Source: Arabidopsis thaliana
Taxonomy: Eukaryota > Streptophyta > Magnoliopsida > Brassicales > Brassicaceae
DNA length: 64,000 nucleotides
Assembly (NCBI RefSeq): GCF_000001735.4
Contig: NC_003075.7
Coordinates: 16,431,001 to 16,495,000, forward strand
Direction: 5' to 3'
This document shows positions 23,697 to 35,007 of the stretch, piece by piece. Both the position numbers and the translations under genes were made by a program. Each line of letters opens with the position of its first letter. The first letter of the stretch is position 1. Below the pieces are notes generated by a model. The model ran no database searches and was not told the DNA's origin. It saw nothing but the letters and a program-made list of their open reading frames with translations.

Positions 23697-23769
23697 CGCG
23701 CCAGGAAGGGGTCGAACCTTCGACTTTCTGCTTAGGAAACAGACGCTCTATCCACTGAGCTACAGGCGC
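23697..23769 (-). tRNA. tRNA-Arg (anticodon CCT)
   Basis: 73 nt on the minus strand, 5' GCGCCTG to 3' CTGGCGC plus discriminator G. The A box-like TAGCTCAGTGG and the B box GGTTCGACCCC are intact. The anticodon stem TCTGT/GCAGA closes the loop TTCCTAA, giving anticodon CCT (decodes AGG). There is no intron. The acceptor stem has one T-T mismatch at the sixth pair, the rest being paired. U36 and A37 are present, the context required for t6A. A T-rich terminator follows. Confidence 0.95.
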
Positions 23770-25596
23770 TCTTTACGCTACCAAGTCGCTAATAACGTAG
23801 TATTAGACACTAAACAAGTCTTTTTACCATTTCGATTATCATATTACGACGTCGAAGCAGGGTATTAGACTATCAGTGTGATAGTGTGTATGTTAAAATC
23901 TCATCAAAACAAACATCGAAATCGGACGTACTTCAACATTGAATTTCTGATTAAATTATCGATGTTTGCCAAATATCTTTTGAATAGTAGACACTTAAGA
24001 TTTCAAGTACCCGTAAAAAGGATGGAGTAACATACTCAATAGAAAACTAATTAATCTATTCCATCCAGCCATATCCCTTAAGTGGAATCAATGATCACAA
24101 CTGCTTCGTTACAAGACAACACCGACATTTTGACTAACGATGTTGGATTTAGTGTACGAGCTATGAAAGTGGAAAGGAGCACGAAGTTCACTGAACCTTG
24201 TTCTTTACTATTATTGTGAATCCAAGATCCGACCTTGTACGTCGAGCCTTTGTTTTCTTACTTTATAATAATGTTTTTTATGCATAAATCATCACAACAA
24301 GACAAACCTTTCTCAGATTTTGTGAACTGCAAGAGACAACCTTTGTTCACTATATGGGAGACCATAGCAGAGAGACATACTCACATATTTATATATTTTC
24401 TTCCCTTTTTCTTCCCATTATCCATGTGAGAGATTAATGTGATCGATATTGCATTACTTACATCAAATTAACTAAGTTTAGCTTTAACAAAAAAAAAAAA
24501 CTAAGTTTAATATCAAGATTCATGATTTTTGTAACTCAAAATCAGCAATATAATTTACTCCTTATATATTACTATATAAGGTTCAATCATATAATTGGTA
24601 CATGAGGTTCTTAACATTTAATTTAGCCAACATGAACCTATCACCAAGTTAATTGGCAAGCTTCAAATAAAATGAAACTCCATAGTCGAGAAAAACAATA
24701 TAGATACAATACAATAAGAAGAGTAGAGTTAATTAATTATATCCGTTTTGTCTGCAAAAATGGGGGTTCTTGGTTGTTGGGGTGAAGATGAAGAGCAGCG
24801 TCTGTGTATAATTTACTGGCAACGGCTTGTGGGAAACCTTGTTGCGTGGGAACTCAGATTAGTAGTAATTACACTGTGCAATTACAGCTATCATTGTCAC
24901 ATCATGGGTCTTTTGAGATGTGTATAAAGTTTTATACTACTATATATTATGAAGTTAACTATTTATTAATTACTCAGCCTCCAGTTTATCTGTTATATAT
25001 GTGTTTGTTCTTTTCGATTATGATTTAAACAAATCTTGTAAAACCTTTGGAGACTTTGGAAAGCCAACAAATTATTACTATTTTTTTATCCCCATTTCTG
25101 CTAGAAGCATAAAACAACTGAGTTTGGGAAATTTCTCAGAAATTGCATGCTACTATTTTGGAAATGCATGTGCATCAAATTAAAACGTTCATGTGCTTAA
25201 AACATCCCTTTGCGTCAAATTAGGGTTTATCTTCCAACAATTAAATACAGGTAGTATTGTTTTTGTGATCATAAATGGCTCTTCTTGACAATCAAGAGAC
25301 TAAGCTTTAACTTTTCCCCGCTGTTGATCCCAAAAATGAGCTATTAAGTTATTATTGAAGATAACTTACATATATTAAGAATCTAATCTTAGATCTCTAT
25401 ACTCAAAGAGACAACACTTATGTCTCTTTGTGTGTGTGTGTGACTATCAAACACAATAATAAATATATATTTCTATTAAATTAATATAAAAGAAGAAGAT
25501 ATGACTCCAAAATGTATCATATAAATACAAACAGTATCTCTATATATATAGAGACAGCAACAAAGACAGTAGAATACAAAAGAGAGAGAGATAGAG
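23770..25596. other. 1.8-kb intergenic region, no supported gene
   Basis: AT rich. A 55-codon frame with its own ATG (24760-24927) begins MGVLGCWGEDEEQR; it has no known motif and may be chance, or part of a non-coding transcript, since 24740-24900 is locally GC richer. Upstream of the next gene are a TATA-type sequence ATATAAATA (about 25520) and a perfect 18-bp palindrome TCTCTATATATATAGAGA at 25537-25554, near the likely transcription start. Confidence 0.4.
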
Positions 25597-25986
25597 ATGG
25601 AATGTTCAAACATGAAACAGCATCAGTACCACGGTTCATACGCAGAGCCAAGGATCTCATTCTCAAGCGGTTTCGCAGCGACTAAGCACGAAATGATCAA
25701 GTACAAGGAGGCACCAGTGTCGTCAGATGATTTTGAGTTCGGAGTCGAGAACTTCTCTATGACCACAGCAGATGAAATATTCTTCGATGGCATGATCTTG
25801 CCTCTAAAGGAAGAAGTTAACACGACGAAGAGAATGTCAACTCTGAGGGAAGAACTCAGTGAAGAAGATGGTGATTCGCCGAGAAGCAAATCAAAAGGAT
25901 CGAGTGGTTGGTGGAGAGAGAGATTAGGGCTAGCATTCGTGAGGTCCAAGAAAGATCACAAGAAAAGTTCTTTTTATCACCACTAG
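25597..25986 (+). CDS. Small protein of unknown function, MAKR/DUF1645-like signature
   Basis: Intronless, 129 aa, with a TATA box about 75 bp upstream and a plausible leader. Residues 46-70 hold FEFGVENFSMTTADEIFFDG followed by MILPL. This F-E-F ... S-M ... A-D-E-x-F-F-x-G-x-I-L-P-L pattern occurs in several plant small-protein families, among them the membrane-associated kinase regulators and DUF1645 proteins. The C-terminus is basic (SGWWRERLGLAFVRSKKDHKK), which could bind membranes or kinases. I do not recognise the gene by name and no function is assigned. That it is real is supported by the signature, the codon use and the TATA placement. It might be At4g34419 by position. Confidence 0.75.
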   Translation: MECSNMKQHQYHGSYAEPRISFSSGFAATKHEMIKYKEAPVSSDDFEFGVENFSMTTADEIFFDGMILPLKEEVNTTKRMSTLREELSEEDGDSPRSKSKGSSGWWRERLGLAFVRSKKDHKKSSFYHH

Positions 25987-27429
25987 AAGCAATTCGATTC
26001 AACCGTTCTTTTTATTATTTTTGTTGATGTTTTTTGGCTTCTTCTCTCCGTAGGGCTAATTTACTCTGTAATGTGTTTCTCTCTGTTTTCGTTTTTTCTT
26101 CTTCACTGTTCCTCTCCGATGTAAAAATTGTTTGCGGTTGAAGAGTTTCTTCTTTTTGTGTTTTTGATGCTTTTATTTCAGGAAAAAATAATCACAACAT
26201 AACTATCGAGTTTATTTTCCAACTTCTCTTCACGCGATCTTTAACTAGAATTCACAAAAGCAATCTTTCTACGACACTCAAGAGTATTCTCAACACTTAG
26301 AAACGTTTTTTTTTTTTTTTGGCAATTTCATTTGAACACGTGTAGAAATTCAGATTTATTTGACCAAATGTCATTTCTTAAAACATCCGTAATCCATTTA
26401 GAATTTAGATCGACTAATTTTCAAGGTTTAATTTAGTTTTACCGTGGCCATTTTTTTCAATTGGGGCAAATAATTGATATTTATAAAATTATAATGTATA
26501 TGTTTATTTATGCAGTAAATTGATTATTATTAACTCAACCAAACGCCTAGAAGAGGGAAGGTTACGACGGGCCCATGAAGATGCTACAATTCATTTAAAA
26601 TCTCTTGTACTGTATTCGATTTTTTATGGTCATTCAAGCAATGTAGCGTAAGAGATTTCCCTACACTCGTCTTTAGTCAATTTTTTTTTGTTTAAGATGG
26701 AAATACTTTAATTGGCAAATATGTATTTTTGACCAAAGAAAAATTTATCAACCTTATGTAGGTGATATGACGAATAGAGATATCTCTATCTTAGAGATAG
26801 ATACAACAGAAGTTACTGTATTAGCAAAATATGTAACTAAAGATTTGGGTATACCTCTTATGGCTTGTTCATATAGCCATGCATGGATTAAGTTAATAAA
26901 TAACAAAAGAGTCGAATAATTTGGAAAACAAAAGCATAAGTCAAAGTCAAACCGATGAAAAAGGTCATTTGTCACACGAATTAAATAAACTCGTATTATA
27001 TATAAATATGATTTTTAAATTAAAAAAAAAATAGATGGAGTCCAGTCCATAGTGTGAAGAATGGTGCATGTCAGCAAAAACGACATCGTTTAAGCTCGAC
27101 CTGTTCGTCTCGATGTTTACGCTTTGATTAGTTACTATTTTTCTGCAATTCTGTTTCTTCTCTGTACATCACCAACAACATTTAAATTCCAATGGCGCAT
27201 TTTAAATGTCAATAATAAATCGAGATCCGTAATTTCGAAGCTACAAGCAAACCTTCTTGTGCTTCTCTAATCATTGCGTTTTCCTTTTAAAGAGTTTCTC
27301 AAAGTTTTCCCTTTTTTTTGGGCATAAAATTGTTTCCTTTTCCTCCTATCAGTGTGTCTGAAAAAAATTCAATGTCTTTATGTTCTGTTCTTTTCTGATC
27401 TCTCTGAATCTCTCTCTATCGCGACAGCC
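25987..27429. promoter_or_regulatory. Intergenic region and promoter of the sulfotransferase-like gene
   Basis: About 1.4 kb, AT rich. A 14-bp palindrome TAGAGATATCTCTA lies at 26775-26788. AAACGACATCGTTTA (27078-27092) is a near-perfect palindrome in the upstream region of the following gene. A CT-rich leader runs from about 27290. No coding region was supported. Confidence 0.4.
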
Positions 27430-29526
27430 ATGGCCGAAGACCCTTCTTTCCTCCCCAAGGTACCTTTCGTTCTGTGTTCTGTGAGTGGTGTTGATCTGAT
27501 TAGCTGATTTGTTCTCTAGTTTCAATCTTAGCTCTTAGTTATTTTTTTGAGTTATTTCATATTCTTATACTCTAAATCTATAAAACTTGATTCTTTCAGC
27601 ATTATAAAATAAAAAGATTCTGAGATTTTCTTGATTTTATATAGACGAATCTGTGGTACCCATTTGACTTAAACAAACAAACAAGCTAATTAACACGAGG
27701 ACATATAAATGTATTGTTTTTTTTTTTTAATGCAGGATGGTTTTGTCTTGAAGCTTCCTAAAAAGTCATCACTTGTATTGAGAATGGTCGTTCTCCTCTT
27801 TGTAATGGTCTGTGCTGTGTACATTTGCTCCATTTGTCTTAAGCAAATAGGAGTTAGTCCAAACTATGGTTTCTTGAACGTTGAAGTGTTTGAGAGGCCT
27901 TGTCCTGAGCCTAACATCGAACCGTGGGACATTCCTTTTGTGCATTACCCTAAACCAAAGACATATAACAGGTAAAGAGAGATACAAAAAGTTTGAGCCT
28001 TTATCATGTTTTGAGTCTAAAAGCTTGTATTGATTAGTGCTTTTGTGGGTTTTGAATGTTTTAGGGATGAATGTTCTTGCCACCCGGTTAGGTACTTTGC
28101 GATTCTATCGATGCAGAGATCTGGTAGTGGCTGGTTTGAGACTTTGTTAAACAATCATACTAACATAAGCTCCAACGGGGAGATATTTTCTGTGAAAGAT
28201 AGGAGGGCTAATGTTTCCACCATTTTCGAGACTCTTGACAAAGTCTATAATCTAGACTGGTTGAGTAGTGCCTCTAAGAACGAGTGCACTTCCGCTGTTG
28301 GCTTCAAGTGGATGCTTAATCAGGTAAAGTGATTGTTATTCACGGACACTGTGACATATCTTTAGTCTTTCTTACTCATATGTTTTCGACTCGTCTCTGT
28401 TTCCATTTGAGTGCTTGAACAAAGAGATTGCTATATTCCATCCTTATCTGTTGGTCACTGTTGCTTATAACTAACTACTTGTGAATTTAAAGTGATAAGA
28501 TCTTGTTCTGTTTTCTAGATAAGAGCAGCAACGTTTTCGTTTTACAAAAGATGTGTGTTGAGAATAGGACAATTTCTCAATAATGTGTTTGCTTTTGCTA
28601 TATACTTTGTAAAGTTGATAAACACGTTGCAGGGATTGGTCTTAGAGAATAGGACTTCTTTTCTTCCCTCAGTGCTCTTCACTTATAAGGGAGTTTCCGA
28701 GTCAATGTCATTTGAAACTAACCTGTTCTATTTAGGTAGCTTCTTTCTGGTTGTTGATGTTCAAAAAAGTTGCCTGAATAAAAGTTTAGGTTGAAATAGT
28801 CTGTGATTTGATGTTGGAGGAACGGAAGATAGCTGATGTTCCCTTCTTATTTGATCCATAAACCTCGGTTCTATGTAGCAGTAATTGAACTGATAAATGA
28901 TCACAGTTATTTTATCTGATGATGAATTATTAACATTGCAGGGTCTAATGAAACATCATGAAGAAATAGTAGAATACTTCAAAACCCGAGGCGTCTCTGC
29001 GATTTTCCTATTCAGAAAAAACCTATTGCGCCGCATGATATCAGTACTCGCAAACTCTTATGACAGAGATGCTAAGCTACTAAACGGGACTCACAAGTCT
29101 CACACCCATTCGGCCAAAGAAGCTGAGATATTAGCAGGTTACAAACCAATGATCAACACAACACTTTTAATAAATGAGCTGAGACAGATTCAAGAAATGA
29201 CTTTGAAAGCTTTGACTTACTTCAATACCACTCGACATATCCTTGTCTACTACGAAGATGTTGTCAAGAACCTCACGGTAATTATTACATATTTTTTTAT
29301 TGAACTAGTTCCAGTTACTGATTGTTTATTATCTTATATGTGTTTTTGAATGAAGCAGAGACTAGACGATGTACAGGAGTTTCTAAAGGTACCAAAACGT
29401 AAGTTAAAGAGTAGGCAAGTGAAGATTCATGGAGGTTCATTGTCAAAACATGTACAGAATTGGGAAGAGGTCATGACCACACTTAAAGGAACCAATTTCG
29501 AAAATTTCTTACACCAAGAATTTTAA
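27430..29526 (+). CDS. Membrane-anchored P-loop sulfotransferase-like protein
   Basis: Five exons (27430-27459, 27736-27971, 28065-28323, 28942-29277, 29359-29526) give 342 aa. A short cytosolic N-terminus is followed by one hydrophobic segment (about residues 24-45, LVLRMVVLLFVMVCAVYICS), fitting a type II membrane protein of the Golgi. The PAPS 5'-phosphosulfate-binding loop reads LSMQRSGSGWFETLL (about 103-117), in place of the common P-x-K-S/T-G-T-T-W. Other sulfotransferase features are NGEIF, a LFRKNLLRRMISV helix, a LVYYEDVV strand and a C-terminal QVKIHGGSLSKHVQNWEEV segment. It transfers, by inference, sulfate from PAPS to an unknown acceptor; the arrangement resembles NodH/carbohydrate-type sulfotransferases more than the cytosolic plant SOTs. 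Intron 3 is 618 bp. Locus At4g34420 by position. Confidence 0.85.
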
Positions 29527-30068
29527 TTTTTTTTTGTATATATCAGACCAAACAAACCCTTGTAGGAAAGTTTTGTTTCACTTGCCTTTTTTCTTTTTTG
29601 CTGTTTGCTGTAGGGTTTGGCATTAATTCTCTTAAATATGAAGAAGATTTAAACAAAATTTCGTTGAAAATTGTTTCTTCCCCTGAAGAGATTTTTTATC
29701 TAAATTTCTTAAAAGCAGAAGAATCACAAAATTATAGTGAAACCGAAAGAAACCAGAGCGATTTAGTTTGATTTATTTTGTTCAATTCAACATCAATAAC
29801 ACCAAACCGGTAAAAACCGGAAGGCTAATTCGAGATTGATTGATTTAAACCGGACAAAACCACTCAAGCCGCGTGACCGAGTTTCCAACACATTGCAGAT
29901 TCCAGTCCCAAAAAGAAAAGAGAGTTAAAAATGCAAAAACGGTGAAGGGGAAGAGAAGCGAAATTGGGGGATTGGGAATAGCAACGTTTTGCAAATGGTC
30001 TCTTCTTTGTAGCTGCAATTGCAAAGAACACTGAGAGAGAGAGAGAGTGTGTGTGTGACCTTTGAGAG
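29527..30068. promoter_or_regulatory. Intergenic region and SWI3D leader
   Basis: About 540 bp with the 3' UTR of the sulfotransferase-like gene, several CCGG-containing AAACCGG motifs around 29805-29855 and a GA/GT microsatellite-like leader (about 30028-30058). No gene was seen. Confidence 0.4.
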
Positions 30069-33000
30069 ATGGAGGAAAAACGACGCGATTCTGCTGGAAC
30101 CCTAGCTTTTGCTGGTAGCTCTGGAGATTCTCCGGCATCTGAGCCGATGCCGGCGCCACGGCGACGCGGCGGAGGTTTGAAAAGGAAAGCGAATGCTCTT
30201 GGGGGTTCTAATTTCTTCTCTTCTGCGCCGTCGAAGAGGATGTTGACGCGTGAGAAGGCGATGCTTGCTTCTTTTTCTCCGGTACATAATGGGCCTTTAA
30301 CTAGAGCTCGTCAGGCGCCGAGTATTATGCCCTCGGCGGCGGATGGGGTTAAGTCGGAGGTTTTGAATGTAGCGGTGGGTGCGGATGGAGAGAAGCCCAA
30401 GGAGGAGGAAGAGAGGAATAAGGCGATCCGTGAGTGGGAGGCTTTGGAGGCTAAGATCGAAGCTGATTTTGAAGCAATTAGATCTCGTGACAGTAATGTT
30501 CATGTGGTGCCTAATCATTGCGGTTCGTTCGTTCTTCTTCTTCTTCCTGTTTTTGGTTGAGACTAAATGCAAAATATTGATTTCGTTTTACATTTGTTAC
30601 TGTTTTGCTTTGCAAATTTTGAAACTTTATGTGGAGAGACTTTCCAAAGTAGGCAAAGTAAAGAACTTTAGGTAGTCTAGGATTTATGTATCACTTCGTC
30701 TGGAAACAAGGAGAGATTTGGAATTGGGTTTGGTTCTAGAAATCATCATATGGCGGATCAAAGTAGAATGTGCATGCTCATTTTATCTAGTAGAATCTCA
30801 TTGGAAAAAACTTAGGCTATGAACTGATGCTCCTAGTCCTTTTCTTGTGGTAATATGATATCTAAGTTAGATTTTGAGTTGTTGGTATTGTTGATTTTTC
30901 ACAACTTCTCACCCTCGCATTTATGATAAAAAGGAGTTGTTTTTAATTTGGGTTCCTGTACTTCAAATTCTTTGAAGGTTGGTTTTCATGGGAAAAAATT
31001 CACCCGCTTGAGGAACGTTCATTGCCCTCTTTCTTCAATGGCAAGTTGGAGGGTCGCACTTCTGAGGTATATAGGGAAATACGGAATTGGATCATGGGGA
31101 AGTTTCATTCCAATCCAAACATACAAATAGAATTAAAAGACTTAACAGAACTCGAGGTTGGAGACTCGGAAGCAAAGCAAGAGGTGATGGAGTTCTTGGA
31201 CTACTGGGGCTTAATCAATTTCCACCCATTTCCACCAACAGATACTGGTTCAACAGCCTCTGATCATGATGATTTAGGGGATAAGGAGTCACTGCTTAAC
31301 AGTTTATATCGATTTCAAGTAGATGAGGCTTGCCCTCCTCTTGTTCACAAGCCTCGTTTCACAGCACAAGCTACTCCATCAGGGTTGTTTCCTGATCCGA
31401 TGGCTGCTGATGAATTGCTGAAACAAGAGGGTCCAGCGGTCGAATATCACTGCAATTCCTGTTCAGCTGATTGCTCTCGCAAGCGCTACCACTGCCCGAA
31501 ACAGGTGTTTTATCTCTAAACTGCATTTTTTTGCTAGTTTCTCTAATCGTTTTTTTGTAACTTATATGCTAATATTCAAATTTTGACAGGCAGATTTTGA
31601 CTTATGCACGGAATGCTTTAACAGTGGCAAGTTCAGCTCAGATATGTCATCTTCTGATTTTATACTAATGGAACCTGCTGAGGCCCCTGGCGTTGGTAGT
31701 GGGAAGTGGACTGATCAAGAGACTCTTCTTCTCCTTGAAGCTTTAGAAATCTTCAAGGAAAATTGGAATGAGATTGCAGAGCATGTTGCTACAAAAACAA
31801 AAGCTCAGTGTATGCTTCATTTTCTTCAAATGCCAATCGAGGATGCGTTTCTTGATCAAATTGACTACAAAGATCCAATCTCAAAAGACACTACAGATTT
31901 AGCTGTGTCTAAAGATGATAATTCTGTCCTTAAAGATGCACCTGAAGAGGCAGAGAACAAGAAACGTGTTGATGAAGATGAAACTATGAAAGAAGTTCCA
32001 GAACCAGAAGATGGCAATGAAGAAAAAGTCTCTCAGGAATCTTCAAAGCCTGGAGATGCGAGTGAAGAAACTAATGAAATGGAAGCAGAGCAGAAAACAC
32101 CCAAGTTAGAGACCGCCATTGAAGAAAGATGTAAAGATGAGGCTGACGAAAACATTGCTCTGAAAGCTCTTACTGAAGCTTTTGAGGATGTTGGACATTC
32201 CTCCACACCTGAAGCCTCTTTTTCCTTTGCTGATTTAGGAAACCCTGTCATGGGACTGGTAAGTATTTTATGTGACACAGAAATTTTGCAGTAAGGGAGA
32301 GATTGATCTGAGATTCTTCTTAATTTACAATGGCACCCTCTTCCCTTTCTGATCCTGCAAGGCTCTTTTTTTCTATAGGCAGCCTTTCTAGTGAGATTGG
32401 CAGGATCTGATGTTGCTACTGCGTCAGCTCGGGCTTCCATTAAATCTCTTCACAGCAATTCTGGGATGTTGCTTGCCACACGACATTGTTATATTCTGGA
32501 AGATCCACCAGACAACAAGAAGGATCCAACTAAATCAAAAAGGTTTTGTAAATATACAATAATCTCTCTCAACATTCTATGTTTTTATTCTGCTCTCAAT
32601 TTTTTGGGAGATATTGGTTGTTGTTTCTTAAATCTGACACTAGTAAGACAGTTGCAGTGCTGATGCAGAGGGGAATGATGATAATTCCCATAAAGATGAT
32701 CAGCCAGAAGAAAAAAGCAAAAAAGCAGAAGAGGTCTCCTTAAATTCAGATGATAGGGAAATGCCAGATACTGATACAGGCAAAGAAACTCAGGATTCAG
32801 TCTCTGAAGAAAAGCAACCCGGTTCTCGAACTGAAAATTCTACTACAAAACTAGATGCTGTGCAAGAAAAAAGATCTAGTAAGCCAGTTACAACTGACAA
32901 TTCTGAGAAACCAGTGGATATAATATGTCCGTCGCAGGACAAATGTTCAGGGAAGGAGCTTCAAGAACCTTTGAAGGATGGGAATAAGCTTTCTAGTGAA

Positions 33001-33993
33001 AATAAAGACGCCTCTCAGTCAACTGTCTCCCAGTCAGCTGCAGATGCTTCTCAGCCAGAAGCATCAAGAGATGTGGAAATGAAGGATACTCTACAGTCAG
33101 AGAAGGATCCTGAAGATGTGGTCAAAACAGTAGGAGAAAAGGTTCAACTGGCTAAGGAGGAGGGTGCAAATGATGTTCTTAGTACTCCAGACAAGTCTGT
33201 TTCACAGCAGCCCATTGGATCAGCTTCTGCACCGGAAAATGGAACAGCTGGTTCGCTCTTTCTCTCACTCTCTGACACATTAATTACTTTACCTACATTG
33301 CATGATTCTTTTATATCTTATCGGTTTGTTATTGAAATGCTGTTTGCAGGTGGAAATCCAAATATAGAAGGAAAGAAAGAGAAGGATATTTGTGAAGGGA
33401 CAAAAGACAAATATAACATCGAGAAGCTTAAGCGCGCAGCCATCTCTGCTATCTCAGCCGCAGCAGTAAAAGCAAAGAATCTTGCAAAGCAAGAAGAAGA
33501 TCAAATCCGACAACTTTCGGGATCATTGATAGAGAAGCAGGTAAGATATTGTTTTTAAGTGTAAGCAGCTTAGATTCCGTTTTGATTATGTATTGTTCAG
33601 AGTTGTAACTTATGAGCGGTTTTTTCTATGTTTAAGCAGCTACATAAACTAGAAGCAAAGCTATCTATCTTCAATGAAGCTGAAAGCTTGACAATGAGGG
33701 TAAGAGAGCAATTAGAAAGGTCAAGGCAACGGCTATATCATGAAAGGGCTCAGATCATAGCAGCTCGACTAGGTGTCCCACCTTCAATGTCCTCAAAAGC
33801 ATCGTTACCAACAAACAGAATCGCTGCAAATTTTGCTAATGTAGCTCAAAGGCCTCCAATGGGCATGGCCTTTCCACGCCCACCAATGCCAAGGCCCCCA
33901 GGTTTCCCTGTTCCTGGTTCTTTTGTAGCTGCTACAACAATGACCGGAAGTTCAGATCCATCTCCAGGTTCAGACAATGTTTCTTCGGTTTAG
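30069..33993 (+). CDS. SWI3D: SWI/SNF chromatin-remodelling subunit SWI3D
   Basis: Seven exons (30069-30522, 30978-31504, 31590-32258, 32379-32542, 32658-33250, 33350-33540, 33640-33993) give 983 aa. Domains in order: basic N-terminus; SWIRM domain at about 144-238 (VPNHCGWFSWEKIHPLEE ... FLDYWGLINFHPF); ZZ-type zinc finger at about 306-345 (YHCNSCSADCSRKRYHCP ... DFDLCTECF), which distinguishes the D type among the four Arabidopsis SWI3 proteins; SANT domain at about 364-415 (GKWTDQETLLLLEALEIF); a long acidic, Ser/Glu-rich low-complexity region; a KLKRAAISAISAAAVKAKNLA helix and a C-terminal leucine-rich coiled coil (about 867-910) used for dimerisation; and a Pro/Met-rich tail. It acts in the nucleus as a core scaffold of BAF-like remodellers. 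Locus At4g34430 (CHB3). Confidence 0.95.
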
Positions 33994-35007
33994 TGGTCCC
34001 ACATTATAGTGTTAAGATTTGCAGGGTAGCTCTTCGTGATGTTCTCTATTTATAAGCCAAGGTACATTATCCCACCTTTTGCGGCTTCAACCTTTGAGCT
34101 TGGTTTCTTTTCTGAAGATTTATCGGAATTATGTAGGAGACGGTGATATGGGGAAGTTAGTTAGGGGTTTTAGACCCATCGATTAATGTTTAATGTAACT
34201 GTCAAATGAAACTTTCGGAGATCTGTGAATGTGTTTTTATGGTTCTTTCAACTTTAATGAATTGTAACGTTGACGAGAGATATATGATTCCGCAAAAGGT
34301 GGGAATGTCTTATTTTTTTCTTTATGGATTGTTGTTATACACAAACGCGTACATGTAATGCGTGTCCGATAATAAGTTTTAGGTTCTTGTTTCTTGGACA
34401 AGATTTGCTTGTGTCACAGTTGCAACGGTATATCAAACTCCAACCCCAATCACTTCTGGCTGTGACTTTTCCTTATGTAACCAACGTTATGAGCCAAACA
34501 TTCTTTCTCTTATGTCGTTTGATTACTCCTGCCTTTTCCCGCTACTTAGCCACAGTATCATGGTTGGATTATTTTCTAAACCGATATGGTCCCAACGTCA
34601 CAAACTTCAAACGGCACAGATGCAAAAGTAGTAGTAAGCCAAATTAGAGAGACTACTACGGTTTCTTGAGAGAGCAAATATAGATGATAAATGGTAGAGA
34701 AGAGACACGCTTTGTCCTAATTATAGCTAAATGAAAGTTTACATTTTTGTCAGAAGAAATCTCCTCCTCTTTCCTTAGGAAGAAGCTATTTCTCCACGCT
34801 GTTTCTACAATTTCTCTCTCCCTTTCATTTTCTTTCTAATCTTCTTCATCAGGTACTCATCAATCTCTCCAAATTCTGGGTTTCCATTGCATACGATTTG
34901 CTTCTTCACAAGTATTGGTTTTGCTTGGGAAACAAGGCAGTTGCGTCGTGGATCACCGGGGAGAAGGTTTCTCCACCGTTTGAGAAACCCTAATAACAAC
35001 ATTCAAA
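33994..35007. other. SWI3D 3' region and PERK5 promoter
   Basis: About 1 kb. The left part is the SWI3D 3' UTR with a 15-bp perfect inverted repeat (34070-34084 and 34290-34304). The right part is AT-rich promoter and a CT-rich leader (34760-34850) of PERK5. A 108-codon frame at 34324-34647 has no family signature and is not supported as a gene. Confidence 0.45.
34062..34310. repeat. Inverted repeat in the SWI3D downstream region
   Basis: TCCCACCTTTTGCGG (34070-34084) is exactly complementary to CCGCAAAAGGTGGGA (34290-34304). The outer flanks stay complementary with a small gap (ACATTA against AATGT), so each arm is about 20 bp around a 205-bp spacer. It may be a hairpin in the SWI3D 3' UTR or the ends of a small non-autonomous DNA element; a target-site duplication was not found. 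Confidence 0.7.

Noticed and set aside
34324-34647. 108-codon frame between SWI3D and PERK5
   Set aside because: No conserved motif, poor codon bias and location in AT-rich intergenic DNA; likely chance.
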